DNA from: Brassica napus
Taxonomy: Eukaryota > Streptophyta > Magnoliopsida > Brassicales > Brassicaceae
Length of the DNA stretch: 64,000 nucleotides
Reading direction: 5' to 3'
Assembly (NCBI RefSeq): GCF_020379485.1
Contig: NC_063448.1
Coordinates: 43,409,218-43,473,217 of the forward strand
Under the pieces are notes generated by a model. That model was not told the origin of the DNA and did no database searches. It saw only the letters and a program-made list of their open reading frames with translations. Shown here in pieces: positions 1 through 11,144 of this stretch; positions within the stretch are counted from its first letter, which is position 1, and every line of letters begins with the position of its first letter. Both the position numbers and the translations under genes were made by a program.

Positions 1-3000
1 TTAATCCAAGCATCTATATGCTGCATATTAAATATAACAAGTTAGAAGTTACAAGACGACTTAAATATAAGTCGTCTACGTGGTCGTCCAAGTAGACGAC
101 TTTCTAGACGATTTATCTTTAAGTCGTCTGGAAAGTAGTCTACTTGGACGACTTTGTAGACGACTTAAATCGTGTGCAGAAGACTTACGCAGTCTTCCAG
201 CCATTCTCTGGTTGTCCGGAGGAAGTGGTACCACCTTGTTGGTGATGTACGTGGTTTGTCCTCGGTCTTAGTTGAATAATGACTGCAAACAAAAAAGCAA
301 TCAGTTTTGGACGACTAAATCAAGCTATTATGGGTAAAGCAATCACTTACGGATCAGTTTTCAACCAATCAGTGAGTTCCTTCAACTTATCTTTGTTTAC
401 TGGCGGAAATGGATTATAGGCTGCCACTTTATCTTTTTTTTTCTCTGCCGTATAAGGAGATCTCACAGTGGGAGCAGGTTTCTTCGCTCGTTTACTCTTT
501 GCACGCTTGTCCAATACAACCAGGCTCGGTTCTGAAACTGGATCGCTTGGCTCGGTGGAAGCGAGGCTCGGTTGTTGATCGGTGGAAGCGAGGCTCGGTT
601 GTTGATCGGTGGAAGCGAGGCTCGGTTGGTGATCGGTGGAAGTGACAGCAACAATCTCTTTGGAGGTGACACCATCTGCTTTATCCTCCGGCAAGATCTT
701 ATATACCGAGTTCGCCTCGGTTGCTGTATCCTCCGGCAACCATCTCTGCAATAAAAGTTGCACACAAGTTAACCCTGGACGACTTAAATAAAAGTTGTCT
801 GGACGACTAGTTGACCCTGGACGACTTAAATATAAATCGTCTGGACGACTAGTTGACCCTGGACGACTAGTTGACCCTGGACGACTTAAAATTAAGTCTT
901 CCGTGGTCAACTAGTCGTCCAGACAACTTACGTTTAAGTCGTCCAGGGTCAACTAGTCGTCCAGACAACTTTTACAGTCGTCTGGACAACTAGTTAACCC
1001 TGGATTTGATACTAACCTCTTTGATTTGAGGAGGCTGTTTCTTTTGAGGAGGAGGCTGTTTCTTTTGAGGAAGAGGAGGAGGTTGTTTCTTTTGAGGAGG
1101 AGGCTGTTTCTTTTGAGGAGGAGGAGGAGGCTGTTTCTTTTGAGGAGGAGGAGGCTGCTGTTTGGTTTGATGAGGAGGAGGCTGGTTACTAACCACGGTT
1201 TCATTGGCATGAGGGGTAGCCTGTTTGTTACTACCCCCGGTTTCTTTGGCAAGAGGGGTAGGCTGTTTATCTTGAGGGGTAGCCTGATTGGTTAGAGGTG
1301 GAGGGGTAGCCTGATTGGTGACACCAACCTTCTTCTCCACAGCTTCCAATCTATCGGACAACTTCCTAAACTCCCTGATGCACTTCTTAAACCCTTCTTT
1401 CATGCAGTCAGCTACGCCCTTGAACATAATTTCCAAATCCTCTCTGGTCACCCCTCTAGCCTCTTCTCTAGCCTCTTCACTAGCCACTTTAGGAGCCTCT
1501 TTACGAGCTTTCTTCCGAGGTCTTGGATTGTCTTCCTCCTCCTCCTCCTCCTCCTCCAACACAACCATCTCTTTGGCTTTCTTCGATGGAGTCACAACCT
1601 TAGGTTTTGTATAGACCTTAGTACCAGTGACTTCCCAGCAATCCATGGTCCACTTCCACGGTCTCCGCTCATACATGACTTTAATGATGTTCTCCGCGGG
1701 CAGGTCCTCAACATCAGAGTCCCATTTTGGCCACATTTCACTAATGTCCTTCTCAACAAAGTTGATCACGCGGGTCTGCAGTAAATAGAAGAATCGAGTT
1801 AGATATTTGAAAAAAATACTAAATAGACGACTTAATTATAAGTCGTCTACTAAGTCGTCCAGCTGGAAGACCTTCCAGACGACTTATAATAAGTCGTCTA
1901 ATAAGTCGTCCAGCTGGAAGACTTTCCAGACGACTTAATTAAGTCGTCCGATAAGTCGTCCAACTGGACGACCTTCCAGACGACTTATTAGTAAATACCT
2001 GACTCAAGATAGCAACTTTCATTGATCTGCGGCCTCTGCTGCCCTCGTAAGCCAGTATCGGTGGAGACGGACTGTCTGCTCTGGGACCACCAATACTAGC
2101 ACCCAATTCCGGCATAGCTGTGTACGCCCAGACCTGAAGAACTTGTATAAACCCATCCACGGTGTAACAGCCAGTAATTTCTTTGTTCCACAAAGAGTCC
2201 ATCAGCACCTTAAACGCGACTCTCCCCCATGGATAATTCTCAAACCGTTCTAAATCCATCACTAGCCTTGCCAGAGTAGATCGTGTAGCGGTTGAAAACT
2301 TTCTCCCTTCAATGAATCCAGTGAAGATGGAGAGGTACGCGAGCCGCTTGCGATCTTCCCTGGACCAATCCCCGCATCTCTTCAGTGCTGCTATTATCTG
2401 ATCAGTAGTTGGCCCAGCTTCCAGATGAACTCCCAGCATCCCCCAGAAAGAAACCATCTCTTGGGTAACGTCACATTTTGGTGTCTCAAGGTCCTCGATG
2501 TACTCGCAGTTTAGACCAGTGAGGTTTTCAAACTCTAACAGTGAAAACCTCAAAGGTTCTGGACCAACGAGAGACCACATCTCATACTTCTTCTTAATGT
2601 CCAGCTTGAAACTGAGCATGTAGTGAACCAGCCTTGAAGCCCAACCAAATCCCTGCTCCTTGAACTTGATGAAAACTCCCAAACTCGACTCCTTGAACTC
2701 TTCAAATTCGTCATCAGTAAGAGCTTCCCTAAGAGCAATATGCAACTTGCTGTTATCCGTATGATACGAAATGCTATTGTGGGCTTCTGGCTCTTCCCCT
2801 GATGTGTATAACCTACGGGGGAGTTCTGAAATATCCATCCTTTTTGTCTGCAAAATAATCAAAGACAACAATATAAGTCCAGACGACTTAGTAGACGACT
2901 TATAATTAAGTCGTCTGGAAAGTCTTCCAAATGGACGACTTATATTTAAGTCATCTACTAAGTCGTCCAGTTGGAAGACTTTCCAGACGACTTAAATTAC

Positions 3001-3063
3001 TTACAAGTCTTCCAGTACAAAGCGGACCTGATTAGTCGCAGAAGGAGTTGGAGTACTCGTCAT
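1..3063 (-). CDS. MULE-borne DUF1985/Ulp1-type transposon gene (3' part cut by window edge)
   Basis: Six exons can be threaded on the minus strand with GT-AG sites and a continuous frame: 3063-3028, 2847-1999, 1775-1017, 745-351, 282-189 and 20-1 (runs off the left edge). The start MTSTPTPSATNQ is in exon 1. Exon 2 (283 codons) carries a DUF1985-like domain (SELPRRLYTSGEEP ... WGRVAFKVLMDSLW). Exon 3 ends in a Pro/Gln-rich tail of PPPQKKQ repeats. Exon 4 holds three Gln-Pro-Ser-Leu-Ala-Ser-Thr repeats and a basic Lys/Arg-rich stretch. Exons 5-6 read TREWLEDC-HIDAWIN, the segment that in this family precedes the Ulp1 (C48) cysteine protease domain, so the protease should lie left of the window. 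Such genes ride on Mutator-like elements of crucifers and are not host SUMO proteases. The 3' end is unseen, so intactness is unknown. Splice sites are my reading, without transcript support. Confidence 0.75.
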
Positions 3064-4155
3064 TGCGGTTATAGATCTGAAAAAATAAACGTGAAACGGT
3101 GAGAATGAGTAAATTGATAGAGACAACGTTTTATGTTCATCTTTTCCTCGAGATTGATGACTTACCGGCGTTAGGGTTTACAGAGAAACGGCGCTAAGGT
3201 TTACAGAGAAGAAGCGGCGACGCTAGGGTTTAGAAGAAGCGGCGGCGCTAGTGTTTAGAGGAAGCGGCGGTGAGAACGTTGGTGACCACGGTGGTGAGGG
3301 CGACGGTTTGTTCGGAAATAGTGGAAGCGGCGGCGCTAGGGTTTAGAGGAATCGGCGGCGCTAGGGTTTAGAGGAATCGGCGGCGCTAGAATTAGAAGAA
3401 GCTGCGGCGACAACGGTGAGAATGAAGTGAGATAGATAGCCGACGTTGAGAACGATGGTTTGTTCGGAAATCGTGGGAATTCGAAATCGCCTTTGTCACT
3501 AGAGAACTGTTAGGGTTTCTGAATTTCGCGAAAAATGAAACAAAAAAAAAATCACCTTATATATTGGGTAAATAATCCGGTTAGCTTTAAAAGTACATTG
3601 GTAAACTTTAAGGTTTGGTCCGGTTTAGACGACTTATTCTGGCTGATAATGTACAACAGACGACTTAATATTTAGTCGTCTGTTTTCAGACGACAAAATA
3701 TTAAGTCGTCCTAGACCCTAAAATGAACCCCTAAACTAAAATGACTAGATTAACTAACTAACCACGTTATAAAATCAAATTATACTTAAATAGTGTTTAC
3801 TATACACAGGAATGAACACGCATAAGTAATTTTAAAATTTTCAAAAACGGTTTTAATGCTTTCCAAAATCTAACCCTAAGAACACATACAATACTACAAC
3901 ATATGTTGATGAAACATAAACTAAAGAATATCATGACTCACTACTTTCACTCATCTATGCTGAAAACAATTGAAATTTGTTATATCTTAATTTATACCTC
4001 CTAAGACATATGTTAATTACATAATTCCCATTATACCTCCTAAGACAATATTTTTTACAAAATTTTTAAATTATGTTTAAGACTAACTGTCCAGACGACT
4101 TTCAGTTAAGTCGTCTGGACGACTTATTTTCAAGTCGTCTAAACAGACGACTTGC
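50..4155. repeat. Dispersed AGACGACTTAA / TTAAGTCGTCT inverted-repeat blocks
   Basis: Clusters of AGTCGTCTGGACGACTT-like units occur at about 50-170, 775-985, 1825-1990, 2875-3000, 3630-3710 and 4085-4155. Within a cluster the units alternate in orientation, so each can fold into hairpins. The first four clusters fall in introns of the DUF1985 gene and are almost absent from its exons; the last two lie in its upstream flank. They resemble expanded subterminal repeats of the transposon rather than a host satellite. Confidence 0.85.
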
Positions 4156-4315
4156 GAGGGGTAGAAACGTAAAAAAAATTCCGTTTTTTTGTTTGGTCAC
4201 AAGGGGATAGTTGTAATTTCAATAGCCTTTTAGGTTACTTTTGCCTTTGACCCAAGTTGGGGTATTGTTTTGGGTTTGACTCCAAGTTTTGAGTCACACT
4301 CGGCAATTCTCCCTA

Positions 4316-5228
4316 AAACATGATTATATTTTGATGAGTTTAAGTCATTACGTGAATTGTCTTCTCTTAGAACCTTGACTTTTCTGAGTGTGTATTTTTA
4401 CCGTAATTACAATCTCACTACTTGAACCTTTGGAAAATTTACTCTGAAGGCTAAGATCTTAAGACCATGCTCGTCTCAGAACATAGAAAAAATAACATGC
4501 CGGTTAAAGTATCACGGTTGCTTAGCAGAAAAAAGGTATATCACGGTCTTATACGACAATTTTAGATGTATGTAGAACATTATGTAAGAAAATATGAAAT
4601 ATAACGGCATAAACTTTTATATGACCATAGAACATTATGAATATTTTTAAAATGTCTAAACATACACTGTAGATTATAGACATCTAAGTATGAAAATGAA
4701 AAATTGTGATGATGAGGAAGACACCTAGCATACTTGAAGAGCTCATCTTCACGCTGACGAGTCTAGCCTCAACAATCACTGACAGCTCTTCGGACGTACG
4801 TCTCATTACTTCTCCACCGGCCACCGCAACTTCCATCACCTCAACACTTAACGCCTACTAAATTTTCGTATTTGGAGTATAACATTTAAAATGTTCTACC
4901 TTTTAACGTACACATGTATACAATGAAGCCCTTGCCACATCCATGACTTTAACAAAACATACAAGGATTGTTACTATTTTAAGAGGATGAAAGAATTTAT
5001 TATTTCCCTTCGAACAAGATAATCACAAAACAAACACATGCATTTACATTTGTTTCCTTTCGGAACATCAATTTTACTTTATGTTTTAAGTTCAACTATA
5101 TTTGCGTTGGTGCAACTACCAGCTATTTATTCTATTTCTATTAAATCGATCAGAAAAAAACCACTTACACTGCATGCACTAACCAATATCAAATGAATGT
5201 ATGAACTCATCAGAGAATAAAACATATG
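4316..5228. other. Non-genic stretch left of a Helitron end
   Basis: I see no coding sequence or RNA gene here. The sequence is AT-rich and probably belongs to the Helitron that ends at 5,259. No 5' TC terminus could be assigned. Confidence 0.5.
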
Positions 5229-5259
5229 AACCCGGCGCGTAGCGCCGGAATACCACTAG
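5229..5259 (+). mobile_element. Helitron 3' terminus
   Basis: A hairpin CCGGCGC-GTA-GCGCCGG (5232-5248) is followed by 7 nt and then CTAG at 5256-5259, with a T next to it. This is the canonical Helitron 3' end (hairpin, then CTRR, inserted between A and T). Element body lies to the left; its 5' end was not found. Confidence 0.75.
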
Positions 5260-5852
5260 TTATACTATACAATTGATCATTCATATACATTAATCAATAT
5301 GATCTCCATATTTAAAACGTTGCTTATAATAATTCTTTATTTACTTTTCAGTTATATTTTCTTACATTTAATCACATTAGATTATTTTTCCCTATAGTTT
5401 TTACTCCTAAAATTTTGGTATTTTTTTATAATACTATGATTTTCTTAAACTCTTAGTTTGATTTAATGGATCTATTCATAATTATTTTTAATTTTCAGTA
5501 CTTATTTTACCTTAATAGTTAAATTAAAAAATATTCATTTTTAGCCTAAACACAAAATACAACTTTATCGTTTAATAAATTTCCTTCATAATCATATAAC
5601 TAAAATTTACAACATTTTATAAATAAAAAATACTTTTTTTTAAGGGTGTATATCCAAATAAGCAAAAAACAAAATGTACATAAACCAAATAAAAAGAAAT
5701 CAAAATTTATTTTAATATGTTTGCATATTATTATTATAAACAGAGGAACAAAAAAAACATACCAAAAAAATCCAAACCAAAAACCGTCCCGCAGTTGGTT
5801 TAGCCATGGCGTAGGCTTAACAGATCACCCTAGATTTTTTTTTTAACGCTGA
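5260..5852. other. AT-rich intergenic DNA
   Basis: No gene, RNA or clear element terminus recognised. The only open frame (around 5646-5846) is low-complexity Lys/Asn coding and is not convincing. Confidence 0.6.
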
Positions 5853-7785
5853 TTTATACTATTATTTGAAAAGTGAATTAGCTTAGTTTTCTTGTTCTGA
5901 TTAAAGTTGTTGATATATTTAATGAATAATTATATAATTTATTATTTAATTGATTACAAATTAATATTACAAAAATTATCTAAAAAAGTAAAAGAAAACA
6001 TATTTCAAAAAAGAGAGATAATTCCATATATTTATTTTGTGAATATCTAAATCTTTCTTTCTTATCCACTAATTTGTATAATTAGTACGTAGTATATATG
6101 CACATATAATAATTATATTCATCACTATGCTAAAATATTAAAAATATGTTTATAAAAAATAACAATATCGATTTATATTTGTTAGTAAACGTAATATATC
6201 ATGGCATTCTTTTAAAAAAAAATTATTAAATTTATTTTAATATTAGTGAATTAGCTTAGTTGTCTTGTTCTTCATAATTTTAGGATGAGTCATTAATTTT
6301 AATAAATAATTTAATTAGACTGATTAAAGTTGTTTATATCTTTAATGAATAATTATATAATTTATTATTTAATTGATTACAAATTAATATTACAAAAAAC
6401 TATCTAAAAAAAAGTAAAAGAAAACGTATTTGAAAAAAGAGAGATATTTCGATATATTTATTTTGTGTTTATTTAAATTTTCTTTCTTATCCATTAATTT
6501 GTTTAATTAGTAGTATATATGGAAATATAAAAATTATATTCATCACTATACTAAAATATTAAAAATATGTTTATAAAAAATAACATTATCTATTTATAAT
6601 TATTAGTAAACGTAATATATCATGGAACCCTTTTAAAAAAAAATATTAAATTTATTTTAATATTAAAATACTAAGAAGAGGTATATAAGTAAAAACAATA
6701 AAATTGATCTATATTTGTTTGTTACGTGATATTTTGTCATGGTATTTTTATTTTTATTCTTATTATTCAGTTGGAAGAATAACACTTATTTGTTATTTAA
6801 GTTAAAAAAATAATATTTGTTTATTTTTCTTTCTCTAAATATTTTTATTGGTAATAGAATTATCTTTTTCAAAATATTTTCAAGTTATCTGGCTCTAGAA
6901 GATAATATTTTCGAAATATATTTTTTTTTACAAAAAGCACCTTATATTTATAAAAATTTAAATTAAATATATTTACTCTTAATTGTTTTTGAAAAATTCA
7001 CATAATTATAACTTTGTTTAAATTAAAATTTCTGTAAAAGAATATTATGTAAAGAAAATGTGATTCTATTTTTTTAACTGTATTTTCCAAAATGATTTTT
7101 TGTAGTTATAATTATTAAAGTTTGAAAGTTAAAAGAAGTTCTGATTGTATAATAAAGAAATACTATTTTATAAGAAAATATCAATCTTTATTTTAAAGGA
7201 AATATAGAAATTGACTATAACATATATTTTTCTATTATATCATTTTGAAATGAAGATAAAAATAAATAAGAATCTTATCTTATACATTACATATTAATTT
7301 TTTGTTTTTGATCGGTTTGTTTAAGTGTTTATTCAGTTACTATAGGAGGTATTTCACAATATAATTATATATAGATCAATAATTTTATTTACTTTGATTA
7401 ATATAATATGTAAAGTTACGTTCAATTTAACATTTTTGTGCTTTTGATTTATTTTGAGATTTTGCATGTTTTTGTCATTCCAAGAATTTGGTTTAATAAA
7501 ACCACTTTATATTAAAAATTATATATATTTAATTATATTTTTTTAATAAATTACTATAATAAAAACTGGCTAAAGATAACAGCATATTTTAAAATAAAAA
7601 ATATTAATGTTGTCATAAAAATAATGCTTTTAAATCAATAAAAGTTAAAATTAGGAAATTGAAAGATTTATAAAAATAGTATAAATTTAATGTTTGATTT
7701 AAAATTTTGATCATTAATTAATAGTATATTTATTAATAAATATCTATAAAAGAAATATGCCCGCATGTGTGGGCAAATCACCTAG
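5853..7785 (+). mobile_element. Non-autonomous Helitron (about 1.9 kb)
   Basis: The 3' end is clear: stem GCCCGCA/TGTGGGC (7759-7774), then AAATCACCTAG with CTAG at 7782-7785 followed by T. The 5' end at 5853 reads TTTATACTATTATTTG, one base off the TCTATACTATTATTT start of the related element at 55,899; an A precedes it. No helicase ORF is present. It contains a direct duplication, listed separately. Confidence 0.65.
5873..6664 (+). repeat. Tandem direct duplication inside the Helitron
   Basis: A unit starting GTGAATTAGCTTAGTT at 5873 is repeated from 6246. Both copies run through the same order of blocks (TTTAATGAATAATTATATAA, AAAAGAGAGATA, CTTTCTTATCCA, AACGTAATATATCATGG) and end in TTTATTTTAATATTA. 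The second copy is somewhat longer because of an extra segment near its start. The copies have diverged, so the duplication is not recent. Confidence 0.8.
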
Positions 7786-8054
7786 TTTATTATGATATTA
7801 CAATTATGATATGAGAAAGATTACATAGACTGATAGACGATTCGACAACCGACAATACTACATGTCTTATGAAGACCTACACCTAACTGCATTACTTGAG
7901 CCATTCTATGAAGATCCACGTCTGACCAGATTTACTTGCACTATGTTGAAGATTCCTTGTAAGTTTTTTTCCCGTAGTCTGCATAATTGTTTAATAAATC
8001 GCTCTCTCCGAGACTTGAAACCTGGATTTTCTGTAATTTACTAGAAATTGCATA

Positions 8055-8126
8055 GTCTAGAATTCGAACCCCAGATCTGGATGTAAAAGTCTTTAAATCT
8101 TAACCAATATGCTATCGTGCTTCCAC
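8055..8126 (-). mobile_element. Possible tRNA-derived SINE head
   Basis: Read on the minus strand the segment starts GGAAGCACGATAGCATATTGG, an A-box-like region, and about 50 nt later has GGGGTTCGAATTC, a B-box-like region. That spacing is typical of the tRNA-related head of crucifer SINEs. No flanking duplication or A-rich tail was pinned down, so the element borders are unknown. It does not fold as a proper tRNA. Confidence 0.4.
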
Positions 8127-8443
8127 ACCTAGATTAGGCCTAAAACTAATTAAGAAAAAAACATCCATAACTTTCTAAAGAAAAACCCAGTACATTAAGA
8201 CCTCCGAAGATCATGCAAAATATTAATTGGATTGATTTCACTGAACTCTCAAATAACTACGCACTCATACAGAAAAGGTACACCTCAAACCCAAAAGACA
8301 CACCACTTGGCATGATGGACAAGACAAAACAGTGAGTGATCCGTGTTGGTAACACACATCAAAACATCTCTCTACGAAATATAGGTCAAAATAATTTTCA
8401 TCTTACCTACTGGCGCTAAAAGAAAGAGAAGGGACGATAACAT

Positions 8444-9490
8444 ATGAACAATACTTAGGTGCACCCCCGTGGTGAATGGTTAAATTCACCATACTCTTCA
8501 TAACTAATCAAAGTGCCTTGTAAGAATAGTCGAAAAAAGCAATAAATTTTTTTAAAATATAGCTGAAAAAACAACACCGACATTAATTAACGCCGTCTAA
8601 AAACCTAAACTCTAAAACCATAAATCCTAAATCCTAAATGTGAAACACTAAACCATAAATCTCAATCCTAAAATCTAAACCCTAAATTTTAAAGCATAAA
8701 CCCAAACTCTAAACAATAAACCTTAAATCCTAAAATCTAAACCCTAAACCCACAATTCTAAACCCTAAACCCTAAAATCTAAACCCTAAATCCTAAACCC
8801 TAAACTCAAATCCTAAACTCTAAACTCAAAACTTCAAATCCTAAACCTTAAACTCTAAATCATAAACCCTAAACCCTAAACACTAAATCATAAACCCTAA
8901 ACCCAAACCTTTAAACCATAAACCCATCTGCTAGTTAATAAGATTAAGGTTTACGGATTAGAGGTTTAGAGGTTTGGGTTTAGGGTTTATGATTTATGGT
9001 TTGGGTTTAAGATTTAAAGTTTTAGGTTTATGATTTAGGGTTTATGATTTAGGGTTTGGTTTTAAGATTTAAAGTTTTGGGTTTAGGGTTTAGGATTTAG
9101 GGTTTAGGATTTAGGGTTTAGATTTAAGGATTTAGGGTTTAGGGTTTAGGATTTAGAGTTTTGGGTTCAGGCTTTAGGGTTTAGATTTAGGGTTTAGGGT
9201 TTATTGCGTAGAGTTTGGGTTTAGGGTTTAAAATTTAGGGTTTAGATTTTAGGACTGGGGTTTATGGTTTAGTGTTTTGGATTTAGGGTTTATGGTTTTA
9301 GAGTTTAGGTTTTTAGAATTTAGAATTTTGCAGATGACGCTAATTAATGTCGGTATTATTTTTTTTCCAGCTATTTATTTTTTTATTTTTATTGCCTTTT
9401 TAAACTATTCTTACAAGGCATTTTGGTTAGATACGAAGAGTGTGGTGAATTTAATCATTTACCACAGGAGTGAACCTAAGTATCGTTCAT
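8444..9490. mobile_element. Foldback element with telomere-like repeat arms
   Basis: About 120 bp at 8444-8560 (ATGAACAATACTTAGGTGCA ...) is matched in reverse complement by 9370-9490 (... GTTCAT), including TGCCTTGTAAGAATAGT and AATTCACCA blocks. Inside, the left arm (8590-8935) is degenerate CCCTAAA-type repeat and the right arm (8945-9320) is TTTAGGG-type, with inner boundary blocks GACATTAATTA / TAATTAATGTC. AACAT precedes the element at 8439-8443 and follows it at 9491-9495, a candidate 5-bp target duplication. No coding sequence. Confidence 0.75.
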
Positions 9491-9495
9491 AACAT

Positions 9496-9988
9496 ATTAC
9501 CTCACCAATATTATGAATATATGTAACCTGTGTTATTGTTGCAAACAAAAGAAGTCTGTCTTTTTCATGTAAACATTGATCCTAGAAGTATTATATATAT
9601 TCTGACAAATGCTAGGCTCCCTCTTTCAATTTACAAATAAAATATATTCTAAAAGCTTGCTTTTAAATTTTAATTTTCGCTAATAGTACAAACAAACAAA
9701 ATGGTCCAAATGCTCCAAAATGTTTAATACAAACGCATTTTTGGCACTTCTCTATAAAGAAGTCAGCATTTCAGTTCATGTGTCAAACAGTCCAATCATT
9801 ACTAATACTACTACACTAACACGAAATCTCACGAGTCACGGCCATTTGAAATGCACCAAAAATACTATGTTCTGAGTTAGAGAACCTAAATATCAAAGTG
9901 ATAAACAATTTACTCCTAAACGCTTCCATTGCTTCAAATGAGAATGCACATGGAGAGCTAACGAGTTTCTCCCTGTCTTGATATATGT
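9496..9988. other. Intergenic stretch before the CACTA element
   Basis: No recognisable gene or repeat. A VPS9A upstream exon might be expected here if the CACTA insertion had split that gene, but I find no matching coding sequence on either strand. Confidence 0.5.
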
Positions 9989-10377
9989 TACCACTACAAT
10001 AAAACGTGCCCATAACAACGAACATTTATAGCGAAAATATTTCATCGTAAATTTACATGGTCTTTACAACGAAATTACGAAGAATCTAACTTTCGTCGTA
10101 AACGCCATGTAAATTTACGACGAACTGATTTCGTCGTAAACTCCATGTAAGTTTACGACGAATGTACGTGGAATGAGAAATACGCCGTAATCATTACATC
10201 GACATTACAACGAAGCATGTTACCGTTATATTTAGGTGAAAACGTGTATTCAACGTGCTTTAACTTACCTAATTTCGTCGTAAAGTCGTTGTAAATAATA
10301 TGTTAAAACCATGTAAAAACCATGTAAAATATTCCTTGTAAAATCGTTGTTATATTTCAACTACCCAACTCGAAAAT

Positions 10378-10493
10378 TTCTCTATATATATGTCATTTCC
10401 CACAACTCTCTTCCTCACAACACACAAACGGGAGAAAAAAAATTCGAAAAAAATCAGAAAAAAAAAGATTTCAAAAAAAAATCTTAGAAAAAA
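10378..10493 (+). promoter_or_regulatory. Promoter and leader of the TNP2 remnant
   Basis: A TATA box (CTATATATATG, near 10381-10391) lies about 110 bp before the ATG at 10494. The A-rich leader between them contains CACAACTCTCTTCC. It probably drove the original TNP2 transcript. Confidence 0.5.
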
Positions 10494-10640
10494 ATGGCCG
10501 GTGGCGGTAGTATTTACGAGTTACGGAGTTGGATGTATTTGCACAAAGATTCCGACGGGAGGGTGACGAACGCATTTCTGAGCGGGCTAGAGACATTCAT
10601 GCACCAGGCGAGCTGTACACCGATCACACAGGAAAGCGGG
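10494..10640 (+). pseudogene. 5' remnant of a TNP2-type CACTA transposase
   Basis: The first ~49 codons read MAGGGSIYELRSWMYLHKDS and continue ... FMHQASCTPITQESG. This fits the N-terminal transposase-associated domain of plant TNP2 proteins (RSWMY ... DSDG ... FL.GL..FM.QA ... QESG). After ESG the frame runs into the repeated GGGCCTGGTAAATTCGTCGT units, and the rest of the transposase, including the cysteine-rich part and catalytic core, is gone. It marks an internal deletion that left the start of the gene attached to subterminal repeats. Confidence 0.75.
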
Positions 10641-10861
10641 CCTGGTAAATTCGTCGTAAATCGTGGGCCTTGTAAATTCGTCGTAAAACGCGGGCCTGGT
10701 AACTTCGTCGTAAACGTGGGCCTTGTAAATTCGTCGTAAACCGATGTTTCGACGTAATTTCGTCGTAAATCGAAAAAGCGGGCCTGGTAACTTCGTCGTA
10801 AATGAAAAAACGCGGGCCTGGTAACTTCGTCGTAATGTTACGTCGCGTTTACGACGAAACA

Positions 10862-10933
10862 TTTTCTATATATTGGGACGCCGAGACGAGGCTGCCTCGT
10901 CCATTCCTCCCAAACTCCTCTCCTCTCCCTAAG
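10862..10933 (+). promoter_or_regulatory. Promoter and non-coding first exon of the Transposase_24-type gene
   Basis: TATA-like CTATATATTGGG at about 10866 is followed by a CT-rich leader. A splice donor AAG|GTACAT at 10934 pairs with the acceptor TTTTAAG| just before the ATG at 11145, so the 5'UTR probably contains an intron of about 210 bp. Confidence 0.55.
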
Positions 10934-11144
10934 GTACATTCTCTTCCCTCTTTTTTTTTTTTTTTTTTTAAGTTAGTTTAGGTTATTAATTAGTTAGGTA
11001 ATTAGTTTAGGTGATTATTTAGATAATTAGTTTAGGTGATTAGTTAGATGACGGAATCCTATAGTTTAGGTGATTAGTTAGGTAACGGAATAATTTTTTA
11101 ATTATGTCGTCATAATTGATTAAATTTATTTAAATTTTTTTAAG

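Larger units (their letters stand above)
1..4315 (-). mobile_element. Mutator-like element (MULE), right terminal part
   Basis: The DUF1985 gene is followed on its 5' side by a GC-rich leader at 3160-3420, where the unit GGCGGCGCTAGGGTTTAGAG recurs. Beyond it lies an end region at 4156-4315 that reads inwards as AGGGAGAATTGCCGAG, the style of terminus found on crucifer MULEs. The other end and the target duplication are outside the window, so the exact border near 4,315 is inferred. Confidence 0.6.
10010..10880. repeat. Left subterminal repeats of the CACTA element
   Basis: Many copies of TTTCGTCGTAAA / TTTACGACGAAA and degenerate forms, in both orientations. Between about 10630 and 10850 they sit in a larger direct repeat of about 30 bp (GGGCCTGGTAAATTCGTCGT). 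In CACTA elements such repeats bind the TNPA-class protein. Confidence 0.8.

Noticed and set aside
1026..1295. Arg/Leu-rich plus-strand ORF
   Set aside because: Antisense shadow of the Pro/Gln-rich exon 3 of the DUF1985 gene.
8580..9330. Telomere or chromosome-fusion scar suggested by CCCTAAA/TTTAGGG runs
   Set aside because: The repeats are degenerate, face each other inside long inverted ends and have a short flanking duplication; a foldback element explains them better.
10494..10739. Full 81-codon ORF as a separate small gene
   Set aside because: Only the first ~49 codons resemble a protein (TNP2 start); the rest translates subterminal repeats.
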